From the NCBI GenBank assembly GCA_963974645.1, contig CAXBEA010000071.1:1-20257 (forward strand): a stretch of 20,257 nt of DNA, given 5' to 3'. A model generated the notes under the pieces. It saw only the letters and a list, made by a program, of their open reading frames with translations. It made no database searches and had not been told where the DNA came from. The position numbers and the translations under genes are program-made. This document shows, in pieces, positions 1-7,886 of this stretch (positions are counted from its first letter, which is position 1; every line of letters starts with the position of its first letter). The stretch comes from Motiliproteus sp963974645 (GTDB taxonomy: Bacteria > Pseudomonadota > Gammaproteobacteria > Pseudomonadales > Balneatricaceae).

Positions 1-19
1 GTACGTACGGTGGTGTGAG

Positions 20-46
20 AGGACGGCGGGAGTAATCCCGCCTCCT
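20..46 (-). terminator. Hairpin downstream of the hybrid kinase gene, possible terminator
   Basis: A perfect 6-bp inverted repeat (GGCGGG at 25-30, CCCGCC at 37-42) has a 6-nt loop. It extends by AGGA/TCCT across a single bulged C at 24. It lies about 20 bases past the stop codon of the minus-strand hybrid kinase gene. The minus-strand sequence after the stem is pyrimidine-rich but has no real T run, so a Rho-independent terminator is only a moderate inference. It could also be a REP-like palindrome. Confidence 0.4.
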
Positions 47-62
47 ACTCGATGCCATAGCC

Positions 63-3000
63 CTAGCCGTTATCGACGGATCGCGGCTGCTGCCCGTCCC
101 CCTGTTTGGCGTTAATAGCGGGGGTCAATACCTGCTGACTTTGACGGTAGAGCTGCTTGGCGGCCTCGACCCTGTTGGCCAGCGCTGGATCTGGATCCTG
201 AGCACTCTGCTGTTCAATCCCGCGACAGGCTTCACTGAGGGCGTTCAGGCCGAAATTGGCGCTGGCCCCCGTCAGTTTGTGGGCGGCATCGACCAGTGCT
301 GGACGGTTATGATCGGCCAAGGCGGTGTCCAAAACAGCAAACAGGGCGTCACATTGGCGGAATAACAACCCTAATAAGTCGTTAAGTTTAGCTTCTCCCA
401 GTGACTCCCTATGCTGTTGCAGCAGTCTTTGATCGAGTAGGGGGTCGAGTAGAGGGTTGAGTAGGGGGGCGAGTAGAGGGTCGAACGCAGCCTGAGGGTT
501 AACCACCGGCTCCGCAGCAACGGCTGAGCGCTCTGCAGACAGGGGACCGGCTGGTGCCCAAGCTGTTTGTGACTGGCCGGTTTGTGACCGATCAGCTGCT
601 GTCAGGGGCAGCCCTGCCAGCAGCTGGCGTAAGGGGTCGAGTAACAACGGTTTGCCCAGAACGGTATCGATTCCGGCGCCGCGGTATAGGTCAGTTTCGG
701 CTGCGGTCATGCTGGCGGTCAGGGCGACGATGGGGATCTTGGCTTTGTGCCGGTTGCCATGCTGGCGCATCCTGCGGGTCGTTTCCATGCCGTCCATCTC
801 GGGCAGGTGGATATCCATCAGCACCAGGTCATAGTTTTTTTGGTCATGCATCGCGAGCGCGCTGTAGCCATCAATAGCGCAATCGACCCGGTGACCGTCA
901 CACTCCAGCAGTCCCTGAGCGACGCGCTGGTTGATCTCCATATCTTCCACCAACAGAATGCGCAGGGGCTTGCCCCGTGCAGGCAGGGCGGGAATAACCG
1001 CAGGCGCGGGTGGCAGGGCGGCAACGTCGTCGACGCAGTAGTCGATTTCGAACCAAAACAGACTGCCCCGGTTAGTTTCGCTGTGAAATCCGATCGAGCC
1101 CTGATGCAGATCGACCAACCGCTTGCAGATCGATAAGCCCAGACCGGTGCCGCCGTAACGGCGGGTGATTGAGGAGTCTGCTTGGGAGAAATGCTGAAAC
1201 AGACGATCCTTGGCGGTATCCGCAATCCCGATGCCGCTATCTTCGACTTCAAACCGAATCCGGGTCTGCTGCAGGTTGTTGTTGAGGTTGCTGCTGAGAT
1301 TGTTGTTGAGGCAGCGGACTCTTAGCTCAACCTGACCCTGCACCGTGAATTTTAGCGCATTAACGCAGAGGTTCATCAGGATCTGACTCAGACTTCGCCG
1401 GTCGCCTTTGACCCGCGCGCATAATTGGCTATCAAGCTCGACATTGAGCGCTAGTCCCTTGTCTGCAGCCAACGGCTCGAGGCTTATCAGCAGTTCATTG
1501 AGTAGCGGCCGCAATGCGAAAGGCTGTTGCTCTAGCTCCAGTTGGCCCGCTTCCACTTTGGCCAGATCGAGTACATCGTTGAGGATCGCTAGCAGCGACA
1601 GTCCAGATTGGTAGATCCTATCTACTTGTGCCAGTTGGTTGCCGTTCAGTGGGTCCTGTTGCAACAGCTGCGCCATCCCCAGGATACCGTTCATCGGGGT
1701 GCGGATTTCGTGGCTCATGGTGGCCAGAAACTGCGATTTTGCCTGGTTGGCAGCTTCCGCCTTTTGCTGGGCCAGGTGGGCCGCCTTCTGCGCCTGCTCG
1801 GCCTGTTGTTTGGCCCGTCGCTCGGTGATATCGGTCAGCGAACCCTCGTAATAGAGCGGCTCGCCCTGGTCGTTAAGTACCCGGCGGGTCGACAGCGAGA
1901 TATAGACCGGAGGCCCTTCACGGCGTAACCAGCGGGTCTCAAAGTTTAGGATTCGGTTATCGCTGGCCAGAGCGGCGAGAAACTGTTGCAGGTCGTGTTG
2001 GTCGGCGAAACACTGGTTGCCGATATCCTCGATGGCATCGAGAAATTGCTGCGCCGAACCGTAACCCAACAACGAGGCCAGGGCCGGATTGGCCGAGATA
2101 AATTGACCTTCGAGGCTGGAACGAAAGATCCCCTCAACCGCATTTTCAAACAACGAGCGGAACTCCTGCTCCGACTGCGTCAGGCTGAGGTACAGCTTGG
2201 CGTTCTCGATCGATATCGCCGCCTGAGACAACAGAAACTCCAGGGTTTGCAGGTGTTGATGATCAAACACCTCCCGATTTTCGTTATTTTCCAGATAGAG
2301 TACGGCGCTGAGTTCGCCATGATAGAGAATGGGGCTGCACAGCAGCGAACGCGGTGGCTGGCGTTGCAGGTATGGATCCTGGCTAAACAGCTCCGGCGCT
2401 CGGGAGTCCCCCAGCACCACGGTCTCTTGGGTGCGCGCGACGTAGTTGACGATGCTGACAGGGAGCAGGTCGCTGTTATCGAGCGCCATCCCGGTAAAAA
2501 ACCGAGGTTCTCCGGCGAGCCCGGCTTCGGCTTCGATAAACAGCCGGCTGTGGCGCTTCAATACCAGCAGTGCCCGTTGCGCGCCGACGTTTTCGATGAC
2601 CAGGGTCATCAGCCGGCCCAGCAGACGTTCCAGAACAATCTCATCAGAGATGGCCTGCGACGCCTTGATCACCGAGGCTATATCGATCGCTTGATTGCTG
2701 TAACGCGGCGAGTCACTCGGGCGTGGTTGCGGTTCCTGAGACAGGGTGCTGTCTAAGGCCTGGCTGGAGAGCGTCGGGTAGCTCTGGTCCAGGTGCACCA
2801 GTTTGGCGTCGGCGCCATAGGCGTGATAACTTTTTCTGGCTTGCCCCAGGTAGCTGGCTGCGATGCGGAGTCGTTTTCTGGACAGATAATAGCGGCCCGC
2901 CAGCTCGCAGGCCAGCGCCTCGACCAGCGGAAAACCGTTGTCCCTGGCCTGTGCAATAGCCTGGTCATAGAGGTCCATGGCCTGGCTGTCCTGGTTGCGG

Positions 3001-6000
3001 ATACGGCTCAGTTCTGCCCGGATCAGGGTGTCATGATGGGCGTGATTGCTGGGGCACTGTTTTGCCCAGTGCTGGATCCGGCGCAGTAACTTACCCACCT
3101 GGCGCAGGCTTCGCGTCTGCGCGTTACCCGCCGAGGAGGAGATCAACGCCAGCCGCGCCAGTGCGTGTAGAAACAGGTAGAAAGCGTAGGTATAAGTGCC
3201 ACCGATGTAGGGCAGGAATGGCTGCCCGGCATCACAGTGCTGCGCCGCCGCTTCGAACTCGCCGAACAGGTAGCTCAACAGGGCTTTATAGAAGTGGTGC
3301 AGGCAGATAGCGGTCTTGTGGTTTTCCCTCCGGTGCTCCGCCAGCATGAAATCTTCTTGGTAGTACTTGCCGTCGAGCCAGGTCGGATGCGGGCGGCTGT
3401 TGCGCAGGTTATCGATCACTTGCAGGGTGAACAGCGAATACTGGATCGACTGTTTCTGACCCGAGTGACGTAACCAGTGGATATGTTGATCAAATCTTGG
3501 CTGCAGTTCGGGCAGCCGCTCAGCCTGCAAGAAGGCAAACTGGATATGCGCAGCCAGGCAGTATGCGCCCCACTCGAGATCACCGCTGTCCAGCGCCAGC
3601 TGGTAGCCCTGGAGCAGCGATTCAGCGCTCGCGTTGAGCGGTTCCTTCCAGTGGCGGATATAAGTATTAAACAGCGACAGGGTACGGTGATGCGTCTGTC
3701 TGGACTCGCTGTTCTGATCCAGCTGCAGCGCCAGTCGGCCCAGGGCGTAGCCCTGATCGATGGCGTTGTACTGGCCACAAAGTACCCCGCCATAGCCGGC
3801 AAAGGCTTGCGCTGCGACCGCCGTCAAACCATGCCTCAGGCATAGCTCCACCTGCTTGGCCATCACCAGTGGCCGCAGTGCTGAACTGGAAAATTTGATG
3901 GCGCCGAACATGCTGACGAGGATCGACATCGCGGCCAGATACTGGGGGTCCTGCATCGACTCGGCGGCTAAGATTTGCTCAGCGGGGCTGCGCTTGAGTA
4001 GCCATTGGGTGCGCACCAGTCCGGCCCAGGAGCGGAGCGGTGAGGGGCTTAGTGGCAGGGAAACACCGAGTAAACCCAGCACTTCGAGGGCGGTTGCAAC
4101 GGCGCCATCGAACTGGTTTCTGGCGACCTGGGCCTGAATGCTGATCTCGTAGACCCGTACCTGATCCAGCAGGCAGTGCGCCCGAGCCAGGACCTGCTCG
4201 GTCAACGGCTGCATCGCCGCATAGTCGGTCTTGATATAGGCCGCCTCGACTGCGGCGTTGTGCAGCGCCAGGGTCAGCGCGTAGTTGTTTAACCAACTAT
4301 GGTCGGGTAGTTGCTGTAGCCCCAGCCGCAGGTGTTCGACCGCGGCATCAACGGCGGCGGCATTCAGTGCCCGAATGCCCGCTTGCAGGTTTAGCTCTGC
4401 CAGGGCCAGCCGTTGCGGCTGGGTGGTGATCAATGATTCGGCCAGATTAAGATGATTAACGATTTCAAAGGTGCGGTTGCCGATCTCCTCCTGGCTAAGG
4501 TTTTGCTGCAGCAGCTGGCCGATCTTCAGATGCAGCGCTTGGCGCTGGTTGTTGGGAACCAGTGAATAGGCCGCCTGCTGCACCCGGTCGTGCACAAAAC
4601 GGTAAACGCGGTGGCTGTTGTCGGCACCAAGACTCTGGTGGTAGCCGCCATCGAGCTGCTGAATCAGTCCCTCGGAGAGCGCCGGCCAGAGGTCTGATAG
4701 GGTGTCGCTGGGGCTTAGTTCACGCACAAACGCCAGGGTGCGTAGGTCAAAGCTGCTGCCGATGCAGGCTGCGAATTGGATTGCCCTGCGGGTGCGGGGA
4801 GAAAATCGGTTGATCTTGTACAGCAGCAGATCGACCACATTGTCGGTCATCTGCTGGCTGCGGATGCTGGCTTCATCCCAGTGCCAACAGTTTTCGCTGA
4901 AATAGATCAGCCCGTGTTCATGCAGTGAAATTAGAAATTGCTTCAAAAAGAAGGGATTACCACGGGTTTTCTGGAAGCAGAGCTGTGCCAGACCGGCGCA
5001 TTGCAGGGGCTTGCAACCCAGCGTATCGGCGACCAGCTGGGTGATCTGCTCCTCAGGCAACGGCTCAAGCACGATCTCGCTGAGTTGCAACGAGGCGCTT
5101 CGTAACTTGGTCAGGGTCAGTCGCAGCGGGTGCCCCGGCCCCACCTCATTATCACGGTAGCTGGCAATCAACAGCAGTGCGGGTAACCTGCCGTTTTGGG
5201 TCAGCGATCGGATCAGACTCAGCGACGCCTGATCGGCCCAGTGCAGGTCGTCGAGTAGCAGTAGCAGCGGCTGTTCGGGCGTGGCTAGGGTCTGTAGCAG
5301 GGTATACAGCAGGCGTGAAAACAGGTTTCTATCATCGTGCTGCAGCGGGGTGGGCGCCGCCGGCTGTGGCCCGATAATCAGCTCCAGTTCCGGAATCATC
5401 TGCAGTAGTCGCTGGGCGTTGGATCCCAGTGCGCGTGTCAACTGGTTGCGCCAGTGGGCAATGTTGTCCTCTGGCTCGGTCAGCAGCTGCCGAACCAGGC
5501 TCTGCAACGCTTGGAAAAACCCGGAGTAGGGGTGGTGGCGAAATTGATCGAACTTGCCGCTGATGAACCGGCCGTTGTGGCGGTTGATAGTCTGGCGGAT
5601 TTCGTGCACCAGACTGGACTTGCCGACCCCGGCATAGCCGCTGATCAACACCATCTCCTGCGGGTAGCTTGAGCTGGACGGCGTGGGCGAACCGATTAAG
5701 CCGGTGCTGAGTTTTTTGCAGTGGCTGTTGCCCTGCCTGGCGGGCGTTTGATAAGCACTTCTACGATTGAGGATCTGCTTCAGTTGCGCAATGGTGTCTC
5801 CCCGACCGTAGAGTTTTTGGGGGATATTAAACCGCTCTGATACATCTTCAGCGGCGATCGGGAACAGCGGCACCGAGGCGGTCTCCTGCCAGCAGCGCAG
5901 GCAGTAGCGCAGGTCCTGGGTCAGACCAACACTGGACAGATAACGTTGCGCCGTGTCTTTGGCGAGCAATTTGAGCACAATCCGTGATAACACCTCCGGC

Positions 6001-6707
6001 AGTGCCGGGTTGCGTTGGTGGGGCGGCGTCGGCTGCTTGGCGATATGACAGTGGACCAGCTCCAGGTCATCGGCGCCGCGAAAGGGCGGCTCGCCGCAGA
6101 GCATCTCATAGAGTGTGGCACCGAAGCCGTAAAAATCGGAACGGTAGTCGATACTGCGGTTGATCCGGCCGGTCTGTTCCGGCGCGATATAGGGCAGGTT
6201 CTTGGGGTGCAGCAAGGGCGCATTCCAGTCCGCCTGCTCCTTATCCAGACGGGTGGAAAAATAGAGATCGATAATGTCGACATGACCGGTGTCAGGGTTA
6301 ACCAGAATTGTGTGGGGATTGATCTGCTTGTGGGTCAGTCCGGCTTGATGCAGCTGGCCCAGTATTTCGCTGATGCGGATGGCGATCGGTAGCCACTGAT
6401 GCCAGTGACAGTTCTGTTGCTCGAGTAAGTGCTTGAGGGGAATTCCGCCCTGGTCGACAAACACGCTGGTCAGGCCTGAACCGGTCGATTCCAGAGTCAG
6501 GGCGCGGATAATACCGTTAATGTTGAGGCTCGCAATGACCTCATATTCGTGTTGCACGCGACTTAGATTTTCGGCAGTGAGTGCGGCCCGATTGAGCTGC
6601 TTGATGATGACCGGCAATGAGTCTTGGAGCCGCACCGCCCGGCTGATCGTGAAGGTGCGGCCGTAGTGCAGTTGAGCGATAAATTGGTAACCCGGTAGAT
6701 CCAGCAT
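63..6707 (-). CDS. Giant hybrid sensor: Ser/Thr kinase-like, AAA ATPase, GAF, PAS, histidine kinase, receiver, HPt
   Basis: This 2214-residue protein belongs to the family that joins an N-terminal eukaryote-like kinase domain to a C-terminal hybrid histidine kinase. In order: kinase-like domain (about 1-280, lysine in VIIK near 36); AAA/predicted ATPase with Walker A GYAGVGKSS (357-365) and Walker B LLLLLDDLHW (481-490); a long helical, TPR-like region (about 740-1300); GAF (about 1340-1505); PAS (about 1510-1630); HisKA with SHEIRTPMN, H1666; HATPase; receiver with D1965; HPt with AAHKLTGAS, H2143. It lacks obvious membrane segments, so it is probably cytosolic. It starts 11 nt after the stop of the TorR-like regulator, with AGGA upstream of the ATG, implying one operon and a phosphorelay H1666 to D1965 to H2143 to the regulator. 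Oddities: the kinase catalytic loop reads HKQIN, without the usual Asp; the DFG site reads DLY; and a repeat-encoded linker precedes the HPt. The signal sensed is unknown. Confidence 0.9.
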   Translation of the reverse strand: MLDLPGYQFIAQLHYGRTFTISRAVRLQDSLPVIIKQLNRAALTAENLSRVQHEYEVIASLNINGIIRALTLESTGSGLTSVFVDQGGIPLKHLLEQQNCHWHQWLPIAIRISEILGQLHQAGLTHKQINPHTILVNPDTGHVDIIDLYFSTRLDKEQADWNAPLLHPKNLPYIAPEQTGRINRSIDYRSDFYGFGATLYEMLCGEPPFRGADDLELVHCHIAKQPTPPHQRNPALPEVLSRIVLKLLAKDTAQRYLSSVGLTQDLRYCLRCWQETASVPLFPIAAEDVSERFNIPQKLYGRGDTIAQLKQILNRRSAYQTPARQGNSHCKKLSTGLIGSPTPSSSSYPQEMVLISGYAGVGKSSLVHEIRQTINRHNGRFISGKFDQFRHHPYSGFFQALQSLVRQLLTEPEDNIAHWRNQLTRALGSNAQRLLQMIPELELIIGPQPAAPTPLQHDDRNLFSRLLYTLLQTLATPEQPLLLLLDDLHWADQASLSLIRSLTQNGRLPALLLIASYRDNEVGPGHPLRLTLTKLRSASLQLSEIVLEPLPEEQITQLVADTLGCKPLQCAGLAQLCFQKTRGNPFFLKQFLISLHEHGLIYFSENCWHWDEASIRSQQMTDNVVDLLLYKINRFSPRTRRAIQFAACIGSSFDLRTLAFVRELSPSDTLSDLWPALSEGLIQQLDGGYHQSLGADNSHRVYRFVHDRVQQAAYSLVPNNQRQALHLKIGQLLQQNLSQEEIGNRTFEIVNHLNLAESLITTQPQRLALAELNLQAGIRALNAAAVDAAVEHLRLGLQQLPDHSWLNNYALTLALHNAAVEAAYIKTDYAAMQPLTEQVLARAHCLLDQVRVYEISIQAQVARNQFDGAVATALEVLGLLGVSLPLSPSPLRSWAGLVRTQWLLKRSPAEQILAAESMQDPQYLAAMSILVSMFGAIKFSSSALRPLVMAKQVELCLRHGLTAVAAQAFAGYGGVLCGQYNAIDQGYALGRLALQLDQNSESRQTHHRTLSLFNTYIRHWKEPLNASAESLLQGYQLALDSGDLEWGAYCLAAHIQFAFLQAERLPELQPRFDQHIHWLRHSGQKQSIQYSLFTLQVIDNLRNSRPHPTWLDGKYYQEDFMLAEHRRENHKTAICLHHFYKALLSYLFGEFEAAAQHCDAGQPFLPYIGGTYTYAFYLFLHALARLALISSSAGNAQTRSLRQVGKLLRRIQHWAKQCPSNHAHHDTLIRAELSRIRNQDSQAMDLYDQAIAQARDNGFPLVEALACELAGRYYLSRKRLRIAASYLGQARKSYHAYGADAKLVHLDQSYPTLSSQALDSTLSQEPQPRPSDSPRYSNQAIDIASVIKASQAISDEIVLERLLGRLMTLVIENVGAQRALLVLKRHSRLFIEAEAGLAGEPRFFTGMALDNSDLLPVSIVNYVARTQETVVLGDSRAPELFSQDPYLQRQPPRSLLCSPILYHGELSAVLYLENNENREVFDHQHLQTLEFLLSQAAISIENAKLYLSLTQSEQEFRSLFENAVEGIFRSSLEGQFISANPALASLLGYGSAQQFLDAIEDIGNQCFADQHDLQQFLAALASDNRILNFETRWLRREGPPVYISLSTRRVLNDQGEPLYYEGSLTDITERRAKQQAEQAQKAAHLAQQKAEAANQAKSQFLATMSHEIRTPMNGILGMAQLLQQDPLNGNQLAQVDRIYQSGLSLLAILNDVLDLAKVEAGQLELEQQPFALRPLLNELLISLEPLAADKGLALNVELDSQLCARVKGDRRSLSQILMNLCVNALKFTVQGQVELRVRCLNNNLSSNLNNNLQQTRIRFEVEDSGIGIADTAKDRLFQHFSQADSSITRRYGGTGLGLSICKRLVDLHQGSIGFHSETNRGSLFWFEIDYCVDDVAALPPAPAVIPALPARGKPLRILLVEDMEINQRVAQGLLECDGHRVDCAIDGYSALAMHDQKNYDLVLMDIHLPEMDGMETTRRMRQHGNRHKAKIPIVALTASMTAAETDLYRGAGIDTVLGKPLLLDPLRQLLAGLPLTAADRSQTGQSQTAWAPAGPLSAERSAVAAEPVVNPQAAFDPLLAPLLNPLLDPLLDQRLLQQHRESLGEAKLNDLLGLLFRQCDALFAVLDTALADHNRPALVDAAHKLTGASANFGLNALSEACRGIEQQSAQDPDPALANRVEAAKQLYRQSQQVLTPAINAKQGDGQQPRSVDNG
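433..480. repeat. 12-bp minisatellite, four copies, inside the kinase gene
   Basis: Four consecutive 12-bp units of the form tcgagtaggggg, with one or two changes between units, start at 433, 445, 457 and 469; a partial fifth begins at 481. The unit length is a multiple of three. On the minus strand it encodes a PLL-x repeat (PLLAPLLNPLLDPLLD) in the linker between the receiver and HPt domains. Gain or loss of units would change linker length without a frameshift. Confidence 0.85.
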
Positions 6708-6718
6708 TGGGGTGCGTC

Positions 6719-7447
6719 CTAAGTCAGCTCACCGGCAAACAGATACCCGGCACCATGCGCCGTCAGGATAAATTGAGGGTCTGCTGGATTATCCTTGAGC
6801 TTGCGCCGAATCCGCCCGACCAACACATCCACCGACCGATCCGTGGGGAACCACTCCCGGTCACGAATCGCATCCATCAGTTGATCACGACTGAGTACCT
6901 GGCCGGGGTTGCTGATCAGGGCGTGGAGTAGCTTGAATTCGCCTTCGGGAAGCCGCTCGCTGATTCGCTCGGGTGAGGTTAGAAGTCGCTTGTGGTGGTC
7001 CAGCTCCCACCCTTCGAAGCGACAGATATGGCGCTTGGTGTCTGAGTTGTTGGCATCACCCTGATTTTTTATTCGCCAGAGCAGGTTTTTGGCACGCACC
7101 AGCAGTTCTCTGGGATTGAAGGGTTTGGTGACATAGTCATCGGCGCCCATCTCCAGGCCGACGATGCGATCTATCTGGTCATCGTTGCTGGTCACCAGAA
7201 TAATCCCGGCTCTGGAGTTGGCGCGCAGTTCCCGGGTCAGGGTCAAACCGTCTTTACCCGACAGGTTGATATCCAGCAGCACCAGATCGATCTCCTGTTG
7301 CTGCACCAGCTGATATAAATTATCAGCCTGCTCCGTTTCGCTGACCCGGTAACCGGCTTTTTCGAAGTAGCTCACCAGCAGCGCTCGGGAGGCAACATCG
7401 TCTTCGACCACCAGTATGTGGGCGTCTTGGGAGGTTTCGTTTTTCAT
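6719..7447 (-). CDS. TorR/ArcA-like response regulator (OmpR family)
   Basis: The protein has 242 residues: an N-terminal receiver (about 9-122) and a C-terminal winged-helix DNA-binding domain (about 145-240). The acidic pocket is VVEDD, the phosphoacceptor is D59 in LVLLDINLSGKDG, and the conserved lysine is K108 in VTKPF. The stretch IILVTSNDDQIDRIVGLEMG followed by NLLWRI closely resembles TorR, and the NPREL segment resembles ArcA. The gene is first in an operon, 11 nt ahead of the giant hybrid kinase, so it is the likely terminal acceptor of that kinase's HPt phosphate, as TorR is for TorS. The start ATG has only a weak AAGAA-type ribosome site. No Tor reductase or periplasmic TMAO sensor is nearby, so I infer the family but not the TMAO role. 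Confidence 0.9.
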   Translation of the reverse strand: MKNETSQDAHILVVEDDVASRALLVSYFEKAGYRVSETEQADNLYQLVQQQEIDLVLLDINLSGKDGLTLTRELRANSRAGIILVTSNDDQIDRIVGLEMGADDYVTKPFNPRELLVRAKNLLWRIKNQGDANNSDTKRHICRFEGWELDHHKRLLTSPERISERLPEGEFKLLHALISNPGQVLSRDQLMDAIRDREWFPTDRSVDVLVGRIRRKLKDNPADPQFILTAHGAGYLFAGELT

Positions 7448-7886
7448 CGGGTATTCTTTTTTATTGTTATATTTAGGGTCGTTTTAGCGGAACGCAGACT
7501 GACTTGATGCAGAGCCGAATCGGGCAAATGTTCCACTTAACGTTAACATAGCATTATGCGGGGCAAAGTGGCAGCTCCGCAGGAGCATCAGTGGGTCGGC
7601 GCACCCCGCTCCCGACAGGCTTGTCGCACTTGCCACCTCCCTGTGTATTCCGGCAGGGCGATCAAGGGGCTCTTGTCGGTCTGAAGCCCAACCCACAGGG
7701 AGCTGGGGCCTGCCTTAACTGCAGCAGCAATTTAAGAGCCCCCCACAAATAGACGGCAGCAGCATGGCTGAGTTTAATTGGTAATCAGGAGCGTCTCTGT
7801 CGATGGATGAGGCGCTAAAGCAGCAGTTGCGAAGCGTCCTTTGATCCGCTAGCGTGGAGGCTTACGAATACCCAGGCTGGGACACG
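7448..7886. other. Divergent intergenic region, 439 bp, rich in inverted repeats
   Basis: This region lies between the minus-strand regulator gene and the plus-strand reductase gene, so it should hold both promoters. It contains the perfect palindrome TTAACGTTAA (7537-7546), a candidate operator, and the dense set of stems at 7568-7742 listed separately. A 13-codon ORF at 7803-7844 (MDEALKQQLRSVL) has an AGGAG about 11 nt upstream. It has no recognisable homology and I do not call it a gene. Confidence 0.6.
7568..7742. ncRNA. Candidate structured RNA or leader, strand uncertain
   Basis: Several perfect inverted repeats are packed in 175 bp: GTGGCA (7568-7573) with TGCCAC (7631-7636), enclosing GCTCC/GGAGC (7574-7586) and GTCGG/CCGAC (7595-7616). 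Next comes a 9-bp stem CTCCCTGTG (7637-7645) with CACAGGGAG (7694-7702), containing GGGCT/AGCCC (7667-7689). Last is a hairpin pairing GGGGC/GCCCC and CTTAA/TTAAG (7705-7742). An alternative 9-bp pairing, GGGGCTCTT (7666-7674) with AAGAGCCCC (7734-7742), would exclude the last two hairpins, as in an attenuator or switch. A CATTAT box (7552-7557) would place a plus-strand transcript start just before the first stem. It matches no RNA family I can identify. It could instead be a decayed repeat element. Confidence 0.25.

Noticed and set aside
7484..7696. 70-codon minus-strand ORF in the regulator/reductase intergenic region
   Set aside because: It has no ribosome site or recognisable domain, and it runs through the inverted-repeat cluster. 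Its low-complexity composition fits a chance frame.
7560..7745. 6S RNA, SRP RNA or cobalamin riboswitch in the structured intergenic region
   Set aside because: Short stretches looked similar (for example GCCTTAA and GGGGCTCT), but the defining parts are missing: no 6S rod with CCTTGAA/GGTTCAAGG, no SRP GGAAGGAAGCAG core, no riboswitch GCCACTG block.
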